DNA of 64,000 nucleotides from Antitrichia curtipendula (GCA_951230915.1 OX579638.1:1072696-1136695), one strand, 5' to 3'; shown: positions 48,468 through 62,582, counted from the first letter of the stretch. Made by a program: numbers and translations. The notes: generated by a model from the letters alone, not told the origin.

Positions 48468-51400
48468 TTTCTTCAACCACACTACAGTCAGCTCCTGCAA
48501 TAGCAATAGCATGTGCAAGTTCTTCCTGCCCACGAGTCTTCTTAACTGTCTGCTTCACCATGCCATCAAGCTCGCACCAGACCTTTTTATACAACTCTCT
48601 TCGTGCAGAAGGCCTGATTCAGACAAAGCACCCCAGGATATTATCCAGAGCTCAGCAATCAGAAAACGGGATCAATGTAGATACAGATGCCTACACGCCA
48701 ATCACGATAACCTTGCACAGAATATAGCAGGAATAATGAGAAGGGAAAGTCGTTATTTACATGTCCACAGTCAAAGGGAACATTAAAATCTCGTTGCTTT
48801 CAGTGTGTTGCAAGAGCTTTTCGATGCACTGAACCACAGTCACCACTCAATCAGACAAAGGAAGGAAGACCTTGTGCATAGAAACTTGGCAATGCATGAG
48901 ACTTGGATGATTACAAACATAGGCATGCGTTAAATTGACCTAATAGAAACACACGCAGAAACATAATGGTCAGCATTAAAGAATAAAAGCAGAAGATGAG
49001 GTGTCTTAAAGCAAGGTAAGTTTAGTACGATTTAGGGCGACGGCTATGAAGCAGGGAAATATCTTTATATGATTTAAAAGAGGAAATTGCATGGAAAAAG
49101 GCCAAGAGCGAACAACGAACCTTGGATGCATTACTAAGATGGTTAGATGGTGGGTCCTCTATTGCAAATGCGCCCCTGCATTAACATTTATAAGTTCAAA
49201 GACAGAACAAAGATCTGCACTTGGACGTAAAGTGCAACTAGGTTAGCACCAAACGACCGAGTTGAAACCAAACGAGTAGTGTTTGAATTTCCCCAGTGAT
49301 GTAGAAGACACCCCCTAGAATATTACAAACACAGAGAAACAAAGCTCCAGATCAAGGCCTTCAAACTAGTTTACCCAATAAAAAGGATAATGATGAATCC
49401 TAGCTGTCGCAAACCTTTCATGATTTGCAACATTCAGTGCTCTTACTGTACACAACTTTTTCGTATGAAAAAATTAAGATCTGTCTTGGAATTGAGGAGA
49501 TGGTATGTAAACTATGCCAACCTTATTGGAGAAATTAACGATGCCAAATGCACGGAGTAGCGTTCTGCGCCACCAACTGCTGAGTCCAAAGATAACCCGG
49601 AAATCCATTTCGACGGTCGCTCCATCTGCTTTGATGAATGTGGAGCACTTCTTTTGTGACGCCAACTGACCTGATGAGAACTACTTTGAGAGGCATTCTC
49701 GTCTGCTTCTTCTGGCTTTCGTTTTTTGGCAGACGGGTTGGAGATTTTCTCTAGATGCTCTGCTCTTCGTGGAGGTGTAGTCAACAAAACCTCCGCAGTT
49801 GCGTGGGAAATATTCTGTTTAAACAACAGAAGCACGCCACAGACTATTTCAGCCCTTGCAAATTTCTGTACCCGAGGACCCAATCTGGGCATCTTCGGTA
49901 ACACACTATTGACTCAAAAATCTAAGACCCTCAGAATTCATGTCTCACCTGATGTTTTGCACCGGCTTCACTTTTCCCAAGCAAATCGACTTCTTTGTAA
50001 TCTGCAATCACAGTTGGGCTAAAATTCGTCTGTTCTGCCCTAGTGATAGAATGCAGCCAAAACTTCCCATCCCGACACACGAACAAATGAGAGATGTTTC
50101 CTGTATCTTCTTCGACGGACAGGGTTACTATCAACGAGTCATGATCATGATGCTCCAAATTCTCCCAAAGTTGAGCAGTTGGTCCCCTTTGAAATATCTC
50201 TGGAAGGGTGGGGGCGATAGAAGCACAAGGCAGAGCTAAGAGCTGAGACGTCGACAGAGTCGTCTTCACGTAGTTAAGGGATATTGTCCTTAAATCTCTG
50301 AAAACCGGGGATCCTGGATAAGCTGACACCTCGCTAACAGCTGCACAGATCGAAAATAATATGTGCACTTCTCAATCAAATGAGGAAACTTCCAAGAAGA
50401 AACTCAAGAAAAGCAGAGATGATGCCCCTTGCACATAGCAACGTCTATAACTAAGCAAGTCTACCATCACATACCTTGAGTACATAACTTGCTTTCATCT
50501 GGCGGTAATAAATAATAGCAGAGAGAGATTTCTGCATTCATCTTCCTACACTTCAAACTTTGTAAACATATACACAAAGTCTCAGAAACTGCAAACTCAC
50601 GTTTAACTGACAACATGTTGCCTTGGCAAATTACAAGGCGAAGCACCGTGTCCAGAGCAGCACTGCTGCCGTCTTTAGAACCCCTTTCCATCAGCGCCAG
50701 CTTTTCAGCATTGCCACTCATTTCCAGAAGGTGAGGAAGCATGCCCTTCACAGCTATTGCAGCGAGCTCAAGATGAAAATAGGCAAGATCTATGAAGAGC
50801 TCTGATGCATGACTGGGAAGGAGCTTGTAGTGGGTTGTCGTTAGATGAAGAGGAACCTGAAACAGCAGGAAATTTATTAACATCACTCAGACCTCCAGAC
50901 CAATACTTAAACCACCGAAAGTGCGTCCATAATACAAATTCAAAAATTAGATGCCCAAGTCAAGCTTCCATTGAAATCGCCAGTCACGCACGTGAAGAAT
51001 AAGCTTAGCTTGCTCCTAAGAAGGGAAGACTCTACAGCGAAAAATAACAAACTCTGAATTGTAGAGACTCCTGCGCCTTCATCCTACAAAGTCATTCCCT
51101 AAACAACCTTGCAATCGTAACTTCGTTCATATCACTGATGGAAAAGAGTCAATCACAAAGGCAAACGAGCATGCACAATAGACTAGTATTAGAGTGTCGG
51201 AGTGTACGCTTGCAGAAGCAGTTGTCATAATCGGTTCGGGAACAGAATCAGAAGTAGTAATATCAAGAAAAGTTGTCTCAATCTCGACCTCAGTTAGACT
51301 CATGCCTGAAATAGCTTCCTCCATGTACTTGTGATATGTATGGATTCCACCACCTACATCACTTTTCAAAGAATAACAAAACCACAGATTTTCATGAGCT

Positions 51401-53264
51401 TTCCTAGGATCTCGCAAACCAAAACAAACACGTTATGCGGTACTCAATATCACCCTTAGGCGATCTCTTAAGTATTACCCTTTACTGATGAATAAAAAAG
51501 GTTAGAAATCAAGTAGATGTTAAATATTCATTGCCAGTAAAACTGTCTGCTGTCCGGCATTTTAAGCTGTGCAAGCAGAGCAATTTGATTAGCCAGGCTA
51601 AAAACTGCAATCCTTTAAAACCACAAATCAACAACTGATATTATCAGATATCTGCAATGATGTCCAGTCAATTACAAGGATCTGGACATGCATGTAACCA
51701 CACCCGTACAGCAAATAGACTTAGCAATGCGCCACTATTCTTCAAAGATAAGCATCCCTAAGCTCATTACCAAGATGACTTCATCTGTACCTCTAAAAGC
51801 TGTTGATAGTCAGGAATTTTGCCCCGATTTGAGAACAGCTTTTGGAGATGGCTCTGCCTACTCACGTCAGGCAACCATGGACCACAAACATGGATCAGAA
51901 TACAATGCCACATCGTAGGGCTGCCCAGAACAGCAGAGGAGTTGAAGCACTTTCACTTGCAAGACCTGAGTAAAGCAGAATTGAAGTTCAATAATCTGGA
52001 AAATATGAGGCAGTACAGTTGTCACAATACTCCATTGCTATTCAAGCATGACGAAGTGTACGTAGAATTGCTTTTATTTCTCTCCGCTTCTATCCAAGGA
52101 AAAATCCCTCACGACGCCCAAACCCTCAACCCTCAGGTAAGAAGTGCTCTTGATGGTGCTCTTTGTCTTCACAGCTCAAAGCTGAAGACTCAGGAACAGT
52201 TAGATAACGCTAATAACTACATATTCATAATTCGATTATTATTTGATGTAGAAATGAACCGAGTTTCGAACCAAGAGAAACAATGAGACAAAATTAGATG
52301 AATAAAAAATTCCCTGATACTGCTTTAATCTTTTTGCTCGCACTTCGGCTTGCACTTCGTCAGCATGGCATCCGAAATAATGTCTACGGGGTGAGGTTTG
52401 AAGACTCACGAATCTTGCGGTAGAATGACCACCAGCCTTCCTCGCAGCATGGAAGAAACTTCCCAGTCAGACGCTGAAGTTGTTTTATTTGCAGCATTCA
52501 CTTCTGCAATAAAGTTGCCAGTCGTTTCGTACAGAAACTGAGTAACCTCCATCAGTGTGTGCTTGATACTGAACCCAGCATCGCCTTCAGGAGCCTTCCA
52601 ATCCGCAAGTCCTTGCACAATCTGTACAATATCATCTTAATATCATGAGTTAATTTTTGAGAATTAGAATCACAGTTCCAATCTTCGTATTAAAAAATGG
52701 CGCCACATACATGCCTAAAGCACCAGAAGGATCAACTGAATTTTAAACGCCCTATCCTTTAAAACAGTGAAAACATACAGGAAATCCTAAAATCACACCA
52801 ACTTGCCAAAATTTGTAGGACAAAAACCGCGCCGGATTCTACTCAGCGTCAAGGAATCCTTGAAAAGATTAGAAAAAAATGAAATGAAATGAAAAGCTTA
52901 CAGCTTCAACTGTTTGTTGGCCTGGGTCCCAATTTGTAACTGTATTAATTTTTCGTCCGGCAGCTGCAAGGGTAGATAACTGTGAAGAACAGCAAACAAG
53001 AAACCCCTTATAAATAGAATATCGCTAAAATCTTGAGGTGAAACTCAAAGTTCCCTAGACAGCTCCATTAGACAAGACCGAACGTACTGCAAACAGAACC
53101 CCGCCCCTACTACTGCACCAAACGAAAGACAAAATGGTGCAGAAAAACAAATCATCGCCAGAGCCTGTAATTTGTACCTTGCCCGAATGAGGTTGAGCGA
53201 AAAACAAGCGTGCATAGGATAGCAACCCCTCCACGCACTCGGGTTGTAAGGTGCTGGAAATCAT
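48468..53264 (-). CDS. Probable 5' exons of the FYRN-FYRC gene
   Basis: A series of minus-strand blocks with splice sites precedes the FYR exons: ?-53178, 52979-52902, 52621-52410, 51353-51208, 50856-50601, 50340-49949, about 49815-49512, 49175-49121, 48828-48761 and 48613-48468. Several junctions read through cleanly (SGK|LSTLAAAGRK, VEA|IVQGLADW, TVDM|PSARRELYKK). The encoded segments are mainly helical, with a basic KKRKPEEAD patch (likely nuclear signal). I recognise no named domain. The start is unsure: an ATG at 53264 is in frame, but the frame is open further upstream. Between 52410 and 51353, and around 49700, the exon path is not settled. That this block and the FYR exons are one gene is inferred from strand, order and the lack of any promoter-like break. 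Confidence 0.5.
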
Positions 53265-54500
53265 GCCACCCGATGATCCTGCGCGTCAAGTACGTCTGTC
53301 TCAGGGATCAAATAAGTAAAAGTCTCCGACAGATAAACAAAACTACTTGGAAAATCACGGAGCGCGATCCGTCACCTGCGTGTAACAGTCCAAGAAACTC
53401 TGACCAGCGCACAATATTAAAGCCCGGCACAATCTCGGGATCATTAGTTTCCAAACTATCGGAACTGGCAAGCAACCTTGGGAATATTGCAAAATCATGG
53501 AAAAACTATGCCATGCCATCACTACAGAGAGCGAGGACAACCAGACCAAGCGCAGTCCATCAAAAATCGAAGGACAATGAAAACTTTCCAGGGAGGGGAC
53601 AGCATAGTTACTTACCGGAATGCAATACAAGAAGCAAGGTGTGAGCGACAGGTCCATGCGGGAGGTGCGCGCGGTCGGCCATGGATGCGGCTCGAGCGAG
53701 AGGAAAGGAATGCAATCGAGAGATCTACAGTCTCTCCGCCTGCGCTTCAATTCGCTCGAAGCTCGAAACTCGAAACGAACGTCGGGGAAGGAACACCGAG
53801 GGAATCGCGTATGTCGAGAGCAGACGCCAGACGGACGGGGGGGCATTTGTCCGTCCGTCCGTCCGTCGGTCAGTCAAGTCAGTCAGTCACACCAGTTGGT
53901 ACCGGAGCGAGGCTTGCCGGGAGGACAGATGAGAGCGCACAGAACAACATACAAACAACATCCATCGCCGAGGAGGTCCGGAACCCTAGAACCCTACCGC
54001 CACAGAAGGCCAGCCAGCCAGCGGCCAGGCCCGTGACGACGATCCATGCGCAGCCTGCGCTTGAGTCGGAGGTTCACGGCTATGCTATTTTCAGAGCCAC
54101 TTTCGCCTTCCTTCCCGTATACTTTTCTTTTTCTTTTCTCACTCTGTTTTGGGCACAGATGAAAATAAATCCTCGTCGGTCTTCTTTTGGAGAGAAAGAC
54201 GGGGCGGTGCTCGGGGGCAGCATTTCCTGGCTGGAGCATCTCCACCCACGCACGGTGGTACGATGCGCCAGGAAGCCCTTTGAGGGCTTACGCTGTGGTC
54301 CGTGGCCAGGCAAGACGTGTCCTTCCCCCCGCTACATGCCCCGGCTGCTCGCCAAAGCCCAAATAACCTTATGGCGACACTGCCCACAACAAAGTCAAGA
54401 TCAGGTGTGAGCAATTTCGCCAGTTTGCAGCTGAATTGGTTTGCAAAATCAGCAGAGAGTCCTAGAGTGCAATGAAGGAATCGATTGTGCACGGGAATGT
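53265..54500 (-). promoter_or_regulatory. GC-rich leader/promoter of the FYR-domain gene
   Basis: GC content rises just upstream of the first supported exon, as at the reductase gene. Frames on both strands (53355-53846 minus, 53478-54410 plus) are long but have repetitive Arg/Ser/Pro composition and no domain. The region contains a GTCC/GTCA tetranucleotide tract. A divergent plus-strand gene starting here cannot be excluded. Confidence 0.4.
53849..53890. repeat. Tetranucleotide repeat (GTCC)n/(GTCA)n
   Basis: Consecutive GTCC units pass into GTCG and then GTCA units. A simple-sequence tract within the presumed 5' leader of the minus-strand gene. Confidence 0.85.
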
Positions 54501-57500
54501 TGCTCTAATGCTATGGAATTTGCTCTTAAGGTAAACCAGCCTATTCCCGTCAGCTTCCTATTTCCGACATCTGACTTTTGGCCCCATTACCACCCTGAAA
54601 GTCCATCTATTTTTCTGGCAAAATCAGCTCATTAATTCAGCTTGGGTAACGTGTCTACCATTGATTGGTGGATATCCAAGTACTCATAGATACAATCTAT
54701 GGCGGTAATGGGTTGATGATCTGACTTTTATAAATTAATCCATGGGCGGATTTGTAATTTCAGGGCAGTCAACTTCAAAAATTCATAGAAATTTCAATTT
54801 TCATCAGAAAACTATAATTCCACTTGGGTTTGATTCGTGAAACATGCATACACCTTTGAAAAATAGGTGCCCCCATTGAAGTTGACTCCAACATAGTCAG
54901 ATCGCAAATCAGGGTGGTAATAGGCTTGTCTACCTTACTGTCAATGAACACGCCCCCCCAAGGCACATTTTGCCCTGCTTGCGGGCCAGGTCTCGCCCTC
55001 TTGGGCTTGCCCATGAGTTAGCTTGCAAGGTAGAATGTATCCTAGAGGGTACGTTCTTTGGTAAAATAAAAGCCATGGTTTCGGGATGGTCCATAATCTG
55101 GTAGTCAGGTGGATAGGGTTGATGTAGAGGAGCTAATGGTCTATAGTCCTCTTTGCAAAAATTGTGAGTTTGTTTTGGGGCGTTGGTTGCTTGTGGTTTG
55201 CCAAAGAATATCTTGGTGCTCAATTATGTTTGTGGATGGGAGTGCAGGCAGATTTGAAATTAGTTCAGACCCCAATTGTTGTGGAGGCATGGATGCTTGG
55301 CGAGCAAGGCTTGTGGCTTCTATAACGCTCATAATTAGCTCCTATTTGATATTATGAGCTTTTAGGGGTCTCTTTCCAAAATCCATAATATCCTTCCAAT
55401 TTTGTCCTAATTTTTGTTGATTTCAAAATTTCCCCTTTATTTTTGTAGGCCATAAAATTTCAATTATCCTTTGTAATTTCAAATTGAATTGTAATTATTT
55501 TATTCACAATTTGCACAATTTGCATTTAAATGGTACATCACCTCAAAATTCTACAATTGCAATAATGTAAATCTAAACCTATAGAAAAGAACCTACACAT
55601 CTATCATGATGAATCTATATAACAATTTTACTTTGAGTTCTTCTAAAAATCCTTCAAGCTATTTGCAACAACCATGATGTTGAGCGTACATAATGTACTA
55701 TTTGAGATAGACATCCCCACATTGGTTGTAGTGAACTAAAAATTCACCATGTTATAGGCAAGATGTTTTGCACCTCTTGGCCACTCACGAGGTATGACCT
55801 TATCAAATTCAACAATATTAGCTATATCATCTTGAATCATGTAAGCATAAGCTATAGAAGATCTGAGAACTATAGCAAGTGTAGAAAAAACATTTGCAAC
55901 AATTGAAGCCATAACAATAGCAACATTTGAAATGGTTGGAACTATACTGAGCAGAAACACTCTCAATAAATTGAAAACATTGAAGAGCATTAGAGGGCAG
56001 TATCACTTGTAAATTACTAACCACAAGATCTAACTCCATAACATTTCTTTCAGATTTACTTTAGTTTATAGAGAGCATTGTGGCAATAAAATTGACAACA
56101 AATTCTTGCCTTGCAAAGCTTTTAGAAACCTCCTTAACACTAACAGAAAACCATGACCAAAACAACAAAAAATCAACTGAATGACGCCTAATTTATGTTG
56201 ATTTGAGTAGTGCAATGACCGAATCAACAGAATTTTAGGGAACATGGAATCTTTTCATAATCTTTTTGGAATCTTTTGGAATCTAATTCCATTTGCATAA
56301 TTAAGTTTTAAATTTTTTCTATCAAACAACATAATCTTTCAATTCATAAATAGTATTGTTGTGTTTTCTTTTTCGATGTGACCTCTAATATGTCTAATTT
56401 TAATTTGTATGATTTCAGTTCAAAAAATATTGATGAAATTTATCAAAATGTTGGCTTTTTGTTCAATATAGAACAAACTCCAAGAAACTTAGAAAAGGCC
56501 TTAGGTATTTGAGTGCTCAAGATTTTATGAGGAACAATTTGGAATTTAAAAAAAGACCAAACATCAAATGATATAGTTACTAATGTAATTTCAAAAATCT
56601 TGTAGAAATCTTAAATATGAAGATTGCAACTGCTTAAATCTTACCCTTTAATTATTCATTCTTTGTAATATCATTTGCTTTTTTTTACTCCTTATATAGA
56701 TTGTTGAGTGGCATGAAGAATATACTATCATTTTAAGAATGTACTATCAAAATTATCTATTAAATTTATTATTTTATGCAATCTTGATCAACATACAAAA
56801 TTCCAATTTAAAAAAAAATCCCATTTTTGGTAAATTATTTTGTGTATTTTTCATTGTATTACACAATAATTGATTGAAAAATATAAGTAATGAACTTTTC
56901 AAATTGTATTGTAGAAACATTTTAGAAACACCGATGTGCTCATCTCACTATGTGAAAAAATTTACATTACGTACAAAATTTTTTATACTAGAATTAAATC
57001 AATGTTATGGTGTAGCCTTCCCAAATTTTATTAAATAAATATTTCTAAATTGTAATTATATCTTACTAATTGATCCTTGTATTATGACTATATCTATACG
57101 CTTAAGCATGGTGGTTTAATTGGTTTACCAAACCTAATTACAATTTTGAGAAATTTGTTGTAATTTTTTTTATTAGACTTCATATTGGTCTATAACTTTC
57201 TATTGGAGACTTAAAATTTCAAGCGGATTTTTGGAGAGATGAAAGTTAGTTTGATTTTACATCTTTTTTAAGTTCAAAGTTTTTTGAAAAAAATTGTTCT
57301 ACTATATCAAAATGACCTCCAAACTCTGCTGATTTAACAAAACAAACAAGAAATTATTAAAAAACTAGTTAAATAAAACCCTACTTATAACTTTAGCATG
57401 CAAAGATTTGCATGAAGTAATGGTTGACCCCTTGGACTTCCACCACAAGATTCAAGGTGCAATCCTCATGGGTGACAACCCCGCCTACATGGTGGGTTGC

Positions 57501-59369
57501 TTAGGTGGCTTGCCACATGGCGGGGCTGCCTAAGTAGCAATTTAAAAAAAAATATTTTTTCAGCTGTCCGAGTTTCTTGAGCAACCAAAAATAAAATGAA
57601 ATAAAATAAAAAGATTTATAATTTAATGAAAAAATTAAAACATTATTTTTTTTTCTAGATTTGTCTAAAACAACAGAAAAAATCAAAATAATTTAGTTGA
57701 TTTTTGTCCAATACAATGCGACCAAATCAACAGATGCAAACAATAGTTTTTTGTTGTTTTAATCGTAGATTTTTCTTCTAGTGTAAATACATTTTCATAC
57801 ATTACACGCTTTCCATCCTTAGATGGCTCAGCAATCACTTTCATTGTTGCCATCTTCTAAAAATCAATTGAAAACAAGTCTTTGAGGTTTTAGAATTTTT
57901 ATTGTCACGTTCACTATACATCACAAACATCATGTATTCATCTTCATATGTACTGAAATCAATGTCAAGTAGTTTCTACAACTACAAATATCCCGCACAT
58001 AATCAACCTACTAAGACAATAGTAGCACCAACGTTTTTAAACCCCATTTGCATAGTTGATAGATAGGTCTTGATCCTCCAAACAAGCCTTCTCATCTTGC
58101 CATCTTACCGGTTGACTTTCCTTCTTCTTCTTGTTTGCTCATGCCTTAATAGAGCGATCCATAGCCTTTACTAAAGCAAGTCAAGGCTTCTCAAAGAAGG
58201 CATGAGTTTCTATGAACACATGTACTTTGTCTTGACCAAACTTGCATACACGTTTAATCTACCTCGGACATACCATTTGACTATATGCATAGAAGAGTTG
58301 TGAAAGATTGCCACTAGGATAAAATTTGCCGTTTAACTTCTTGATACCAAGAAGAAATGGAACAAACTCTTTTGCAACTATTGGAAGAGGAAGTTCTAGT
58401 TCCATCCATTCTTAAAACTTCTTAGCTCTCTACCAAACGATGCAATTTTGCGTGCGGTGAGCGTAGAGCATAGAGCGCTGAGTGTACTTTTGCGAGCCCT
58501 AGGACCCCCAAAGTGGGCATATTCTATGAAAGTAAAAGTAGAAGATAAAAATCTAAGCAAAAACAAAAGGTAAAAATAAAAAATGAACTACAACAGTAGG
58601 GTCCTATAGCCATGAGGTTGGTTGAATGTGAGAAATGATTGACTATGGTAATAGGCAGCACAGGGTAGGTAAATGGTAAACAGAAACGATTCATTGAATA
58701 AATTGAGTAGGTACCCTATGGCCATGGATACCCTATGGCCGTTGTTATCCTATGGCCATTAATACCCAATGGTTGTTGTTACCCTATGGCTGTTGTTATC
58801 CTAAGGCCATGGGAAGAGATCCTTAAAATAAACTAAGGTACCTTAGAATATTATCACACCATTAATCCAAATAGAATCATTTCATATTCTTTAAAAAACT
58901 GCAACCATGAGTGTGTCTCAAACAATTGAAGAAAAAAATTGGAAGTTATTGTGGATTTAGGGTTGTCCTAAAGAGAAAAGAAATGTCCTCCAAGAACATC
59001 CATTCATAAAAATTATATTGTGAATGCATTAACCAATGATAGAGCGATTTAGACTGCAACAAGTTTATGAACAAAATGAAGATTGAAATCATGGAGACTT
59101 CACATGAAGAACTTCCTCAATTTTGGAGGGTTCAATTTTTAATGCAGTGTATGTTAAATAATTCCTCAATATTAGAGAGCGTAGCCCAAGCCAGAAAGAC
59201 TTTGATGAATTGATATATTTGAGGTGAACAACGAAATTCAATTGCACTCTGAATGGATGCTAAGATGAACCATTACATCGACATATACAGATGCTGAACA
59301 TTACAAATGGAAGCACGAGCTGTATGTGGGTGAGAAGAACTCAAACAATAAATCCGGGTGATATTGAAA
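54501..59369. other. AT-rich intergenic DNA, no gene recognised
   Basis: About 4.9 kb with poly-A/T runs. Short frames (54930-55223 minus, 55109-55357 plus, 55736-56039 minus) have no domain or splice partners. A minisatellite at 58709-58815 is listed separately. Nothing else recognised. Confidence 0.45.
58709..58815. repeat. Degenerate 17-19-bp minisatellite
   Basis: About six imperfect copies of a unit like ATACCCTATGGCCNTTGTT. Copies differ in length and in the last few bases. Confidence 0.75.
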
Positions 59370-62357
59370 TTATAAAAATGAAAAAGTCGAGGAACTGCTA
59401 GAAGATGCTGGTCTTGGTTCCAAATCAACGTCTGCCTTGTCATCAATAAAACGACAAACGCATTTACAAAAACTTCTACCACTGCGCGTGCAGGTTGGAG
59501 AAGATTCTGCCACCTGCAACATAGTGACGTCTGCGTCCCACGGTGCCATAAAATAGTCTTTGGCCGGGGATGGGAGTAGAGTGATCACTCTGAGCCAAAC
59601 GAGTTTGTGTTAGTGAATTGATTATGAACAAAAGATTGAAAGATATTAGGATCAAGCAGGAGACTTACTTACAAAATCTGTTCTTTTTGGTGATCTGCCG
59701 AATAGGGACGTCCAGTGCAATCTCTGGTGGATTGTCAGAAGCGGAAAGTTTAATTGGAGCTGTAGCTTCGACCTGGTGGAACTGCTGCAACTTAGCCCGG
59801 AAGATCACGCAATCGTCTTTAAGGGCTGCAATGTGTCGTCCAATACCTTTGCAAGCTCGAATAGAATAACCTGAAAGTGGATGAAGGAATTTAGTTTAGG
59901 ATATGACCCAAAAAATGAGAGAAAAATTCATCATAAGAGAAAACAGTACTCACCAAGAGAGGCAAATGCATCAAGGATGATGGACCTTGGCTTGGTAAAA
60001 GCCTCGATCATCGTTTGAAGGAAAACTGGATCCTTTTCACGGGCGCTTCTCCACGGAACAGATCCATTCATGGATTGAGAGGCCGCAGATGTGAAGTTGA
60101 ATAGCACATCAGATTTAGCAACTCCCATTCCGAACTCCACAAGTGATTCATCAGCCGCTATCGTGAATTTGCTAGCATCCATGGCCCGGTGAATGAAGAG
60201 CTGAATCCAGAATCCTTTGCTCTGGAAATGTAGATTGTGATGAAATTGAATTAGGACAGGCAGAATGTAAATTCCAATCCAATGATTCCAATAATTGATT
60301 CAAAATAGTAGTTACCTTATTTGTTGAACTGTAATACGATGCAGAGGGTAGGTCATTAATTCCCCACCACTCTCAATGCAAAATGAAGTTGTAGCCATTT
60401 GCATAGGAAAAAGCACATCAGTCCGGATCTGTGGAACATCTGGGACAAACAACAGAATCGCACCCGCACCATGAAGAAAATTTTCTGCAAACTCGAAAAC
60501 ACTTTCAGTGTGTTGCTCAGAGTACTCATTCCAGGCAGGGACATCTCTGGGGTTCACTAAAATGGACGGAACCCAAAGGCCATCTTTAAGATTGCCAAGA
60601 ATCAAATCAAAGCCACTATGCGGACAAGACATATTCAAAGCTTTGGCATCCTCTTCTTTCTTGACCTGGACATTAAAAAAAATGGATTCAATTAGTTGAA
60701 AATGGCAGAACACAAATGCATTGAGAAACTGATTTGCCTCAAAAACTGAACGACTGTCCCAACAACGTGACGTGGACATTGATGGAGAATCCCCAAGTGC
60801 CAACATCGGCAGTGACTCTAAACCGTGGAATGTCAAGGCATCATAACAACAACAAACCATAACTCAGTAGGCTAATTTCGAGGAATACATAAGAGTAACT
60901 AGTGATTGAAAAGACAAACCTTGAAAACAAACTTGTTGACAGTCTCGAGACAAGTGTGCACGTCAAGAAGAGCCTCTATAATCTGGAAGAGGCTCAAATT
61001 TTGAACTTAGACTAAAGATTCAAGGAAAGATCTTGATGATGAAGCTGCTTTTTGAGAGGTGACTATGTTCTTCAGCTTCTGCGTAGCAAATGACAGCAGG
61101 CTCAATAGCGCATGAAGAGCAGGCAGATGAGGATTTTGAACACCACCAGGAGTAGGCTGCGGAGGTGGGGGCTAAACCACCTCCAACACTTGCATGTCTG
61201 TATCCACATCCGGCAATGGATTTGCAGTCTGTCCAGTAGCCTTCTTTGCACTCCCAGAAGTGAATGCATCACTTTCTTGTGTGGCCGCAGCATCCGAGGC
61301 AGCCTTCTTCTTTGCTTCTTCCTGGGCCTTTCTCTTTGAACCCCTTGTCTTCTTTGCAGGTGCCTCCACCGGCGGTGTATCATGAACTGTCTTCAACCCA
61401 GTTAAATTGGGTTGCACCTTGTTCCTTAAATCGATCTCAAAGGGAGGAGGATTGTTCAGAGGGTAGTCAATGTACCACCCACAAACTTCCCAGTGCTCCT
61501 TCTTCCACTTCCTAGCGATCTCATCTGATATCATGCAATTCTCGGCACGTCTGTCCAAGTAGCTTGGGAAGAACGACAACGTCTTCGACGTGGCATTTCG
61601 TGCGTACAGCACGAACTTGAAATATCGATAAAGAACCCTGGCCACAACCTGATCTAGACCAACTTGAAACTCTGGAGGATGATTCTTGTGAACTCCTTTG
61701 CCATCAAACTCATGGGAAAATGCAGTATCCCAAAGTTGGATGCGATTTTGCTCCATATAATCAACGATGCTAGGAATTGGACTTTCACCAGGTGGTTGAT
61801 AATTGATCATGACATCTAGCTCAGAGAGAGCCGCATCAAACAGTTCTTGCAAAGAACTAGCCAACTATAATAGGGAATTAATAACAACTCTGACGTGTCC
61901 AGGATCAAATTCAAGAAAAAGAAGAAATGGTAATTCAAGTTACATGTACCCACCAGGTCGCCTTGTGAAGCCACTTAGAAAAAGCATGATTAGGAAACTT
62001 GTTTTTCGGAAACCTCATTGCTTTCTGAAGTAAGGTAGGTTTGTTCCACCACTCCAGCCATTTGACTTTCACTACCGCGTCCATGGCTGAGGTTGAAAGA
62101 TACCACAACTTCTCCTGCGACATCTCTGGATCGTCTTTCTGGTTCTCATAGTGAATCTGAACGTGATCCAGGAATTGCGGTGTTTGCCTCGGATCAGCAA
62201 TGGGAAGTTGTTTCTTCACATCAGATGACATATCCTTCTTCACTTTATCCACAGCCTTCCTAATGGCGTCATAGAGCTTTCCAGTAGTCCATTCACTCGA
62301 TTTCTCCGGATATTTCTCCTTGAATCTCCTGGTCGCGTGAGCTACTACGTCACCTAG
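59370..62357 (-). pseudogene. Permuted N4/N6-type DNA methyltransferase-like gene, probably decayed
   Basis: Minus-strand blocks are 62357-61950, 61864-60920, a weak exon near 60817-60720, 60665-60316, 60219-59954, 59870-59673 and 59587-59370 (TAA). The first two give a charged helical region and a Lys/Ala-rich linker (KKTRGSKRKAQEEAKKKAA). The later blocks follow the beta-class methyltransferase order. A motif-IV-like GFDLILGNLKDGLW comes first. Next is a W...EYSEQH region ending in LHGAGAILLFVPD. Then comes KDPVFLQTMIEAF, leading into a motif-I-like IILDAFASLGYSIRACKGIG with GRHIAALKDD, formed across the 59954/59870 splice. The expected DPPY is GNLK and the expected FxGxG is FASLG, so catalysis is doubtful. 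The linker frame holds TAG at 61174-61172 and TAA at 61009-61007. These are either decay or lie in an unspliced 195-bp intron (GAG|GTGG to CTTCCAG). The family is close to bacterial and phage methylases. Confidence 0.6.
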
Positions 62358-62582
62358 CTCTTGTTGCAAGATAATGAATATGCAATGAGGCGTCTTATCT
62401 AATGTTGAAGTGAGTTTTATTTCTGTATTATGAACTTACAAGATACTCACACATTCTTCAATCCGAAAGCAAACAACAGACGTCATAAAGATCAATATTA
62501 TACAAAATCATTTAAGTACATAACTCTATCGTACTTGATAGAGAACGCCAATTAGCCCATCTAGCATCAAGGTGTACTAAGT

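Noticed and set aside
51819..52286. 155-codon plus-strand ORF antisense to the FYR-domain gene
   Set aside because: Composition is plausible but it lies in an intron region of the minus-strand gene, begins without a good context and matches no family. Kept out for lack of support.
53478..54410. 310-codon plus-strand ORF as a gene
   Set aside because: Arg/Ser/Pro/Gln-rich translation with a tetranucleotide repeat in the middle and no domain. Best read as an open stretch in the GC-rich leader of the minus-strand gene.
54586..54921. 13-bp inverted pair (ATTACCACCCTGA) as ends of a small element
   Set aside because: The match does not extend beyond about 13 bases, no target duplication is visible, and chance pairing in 64 kb cannot be excluded.
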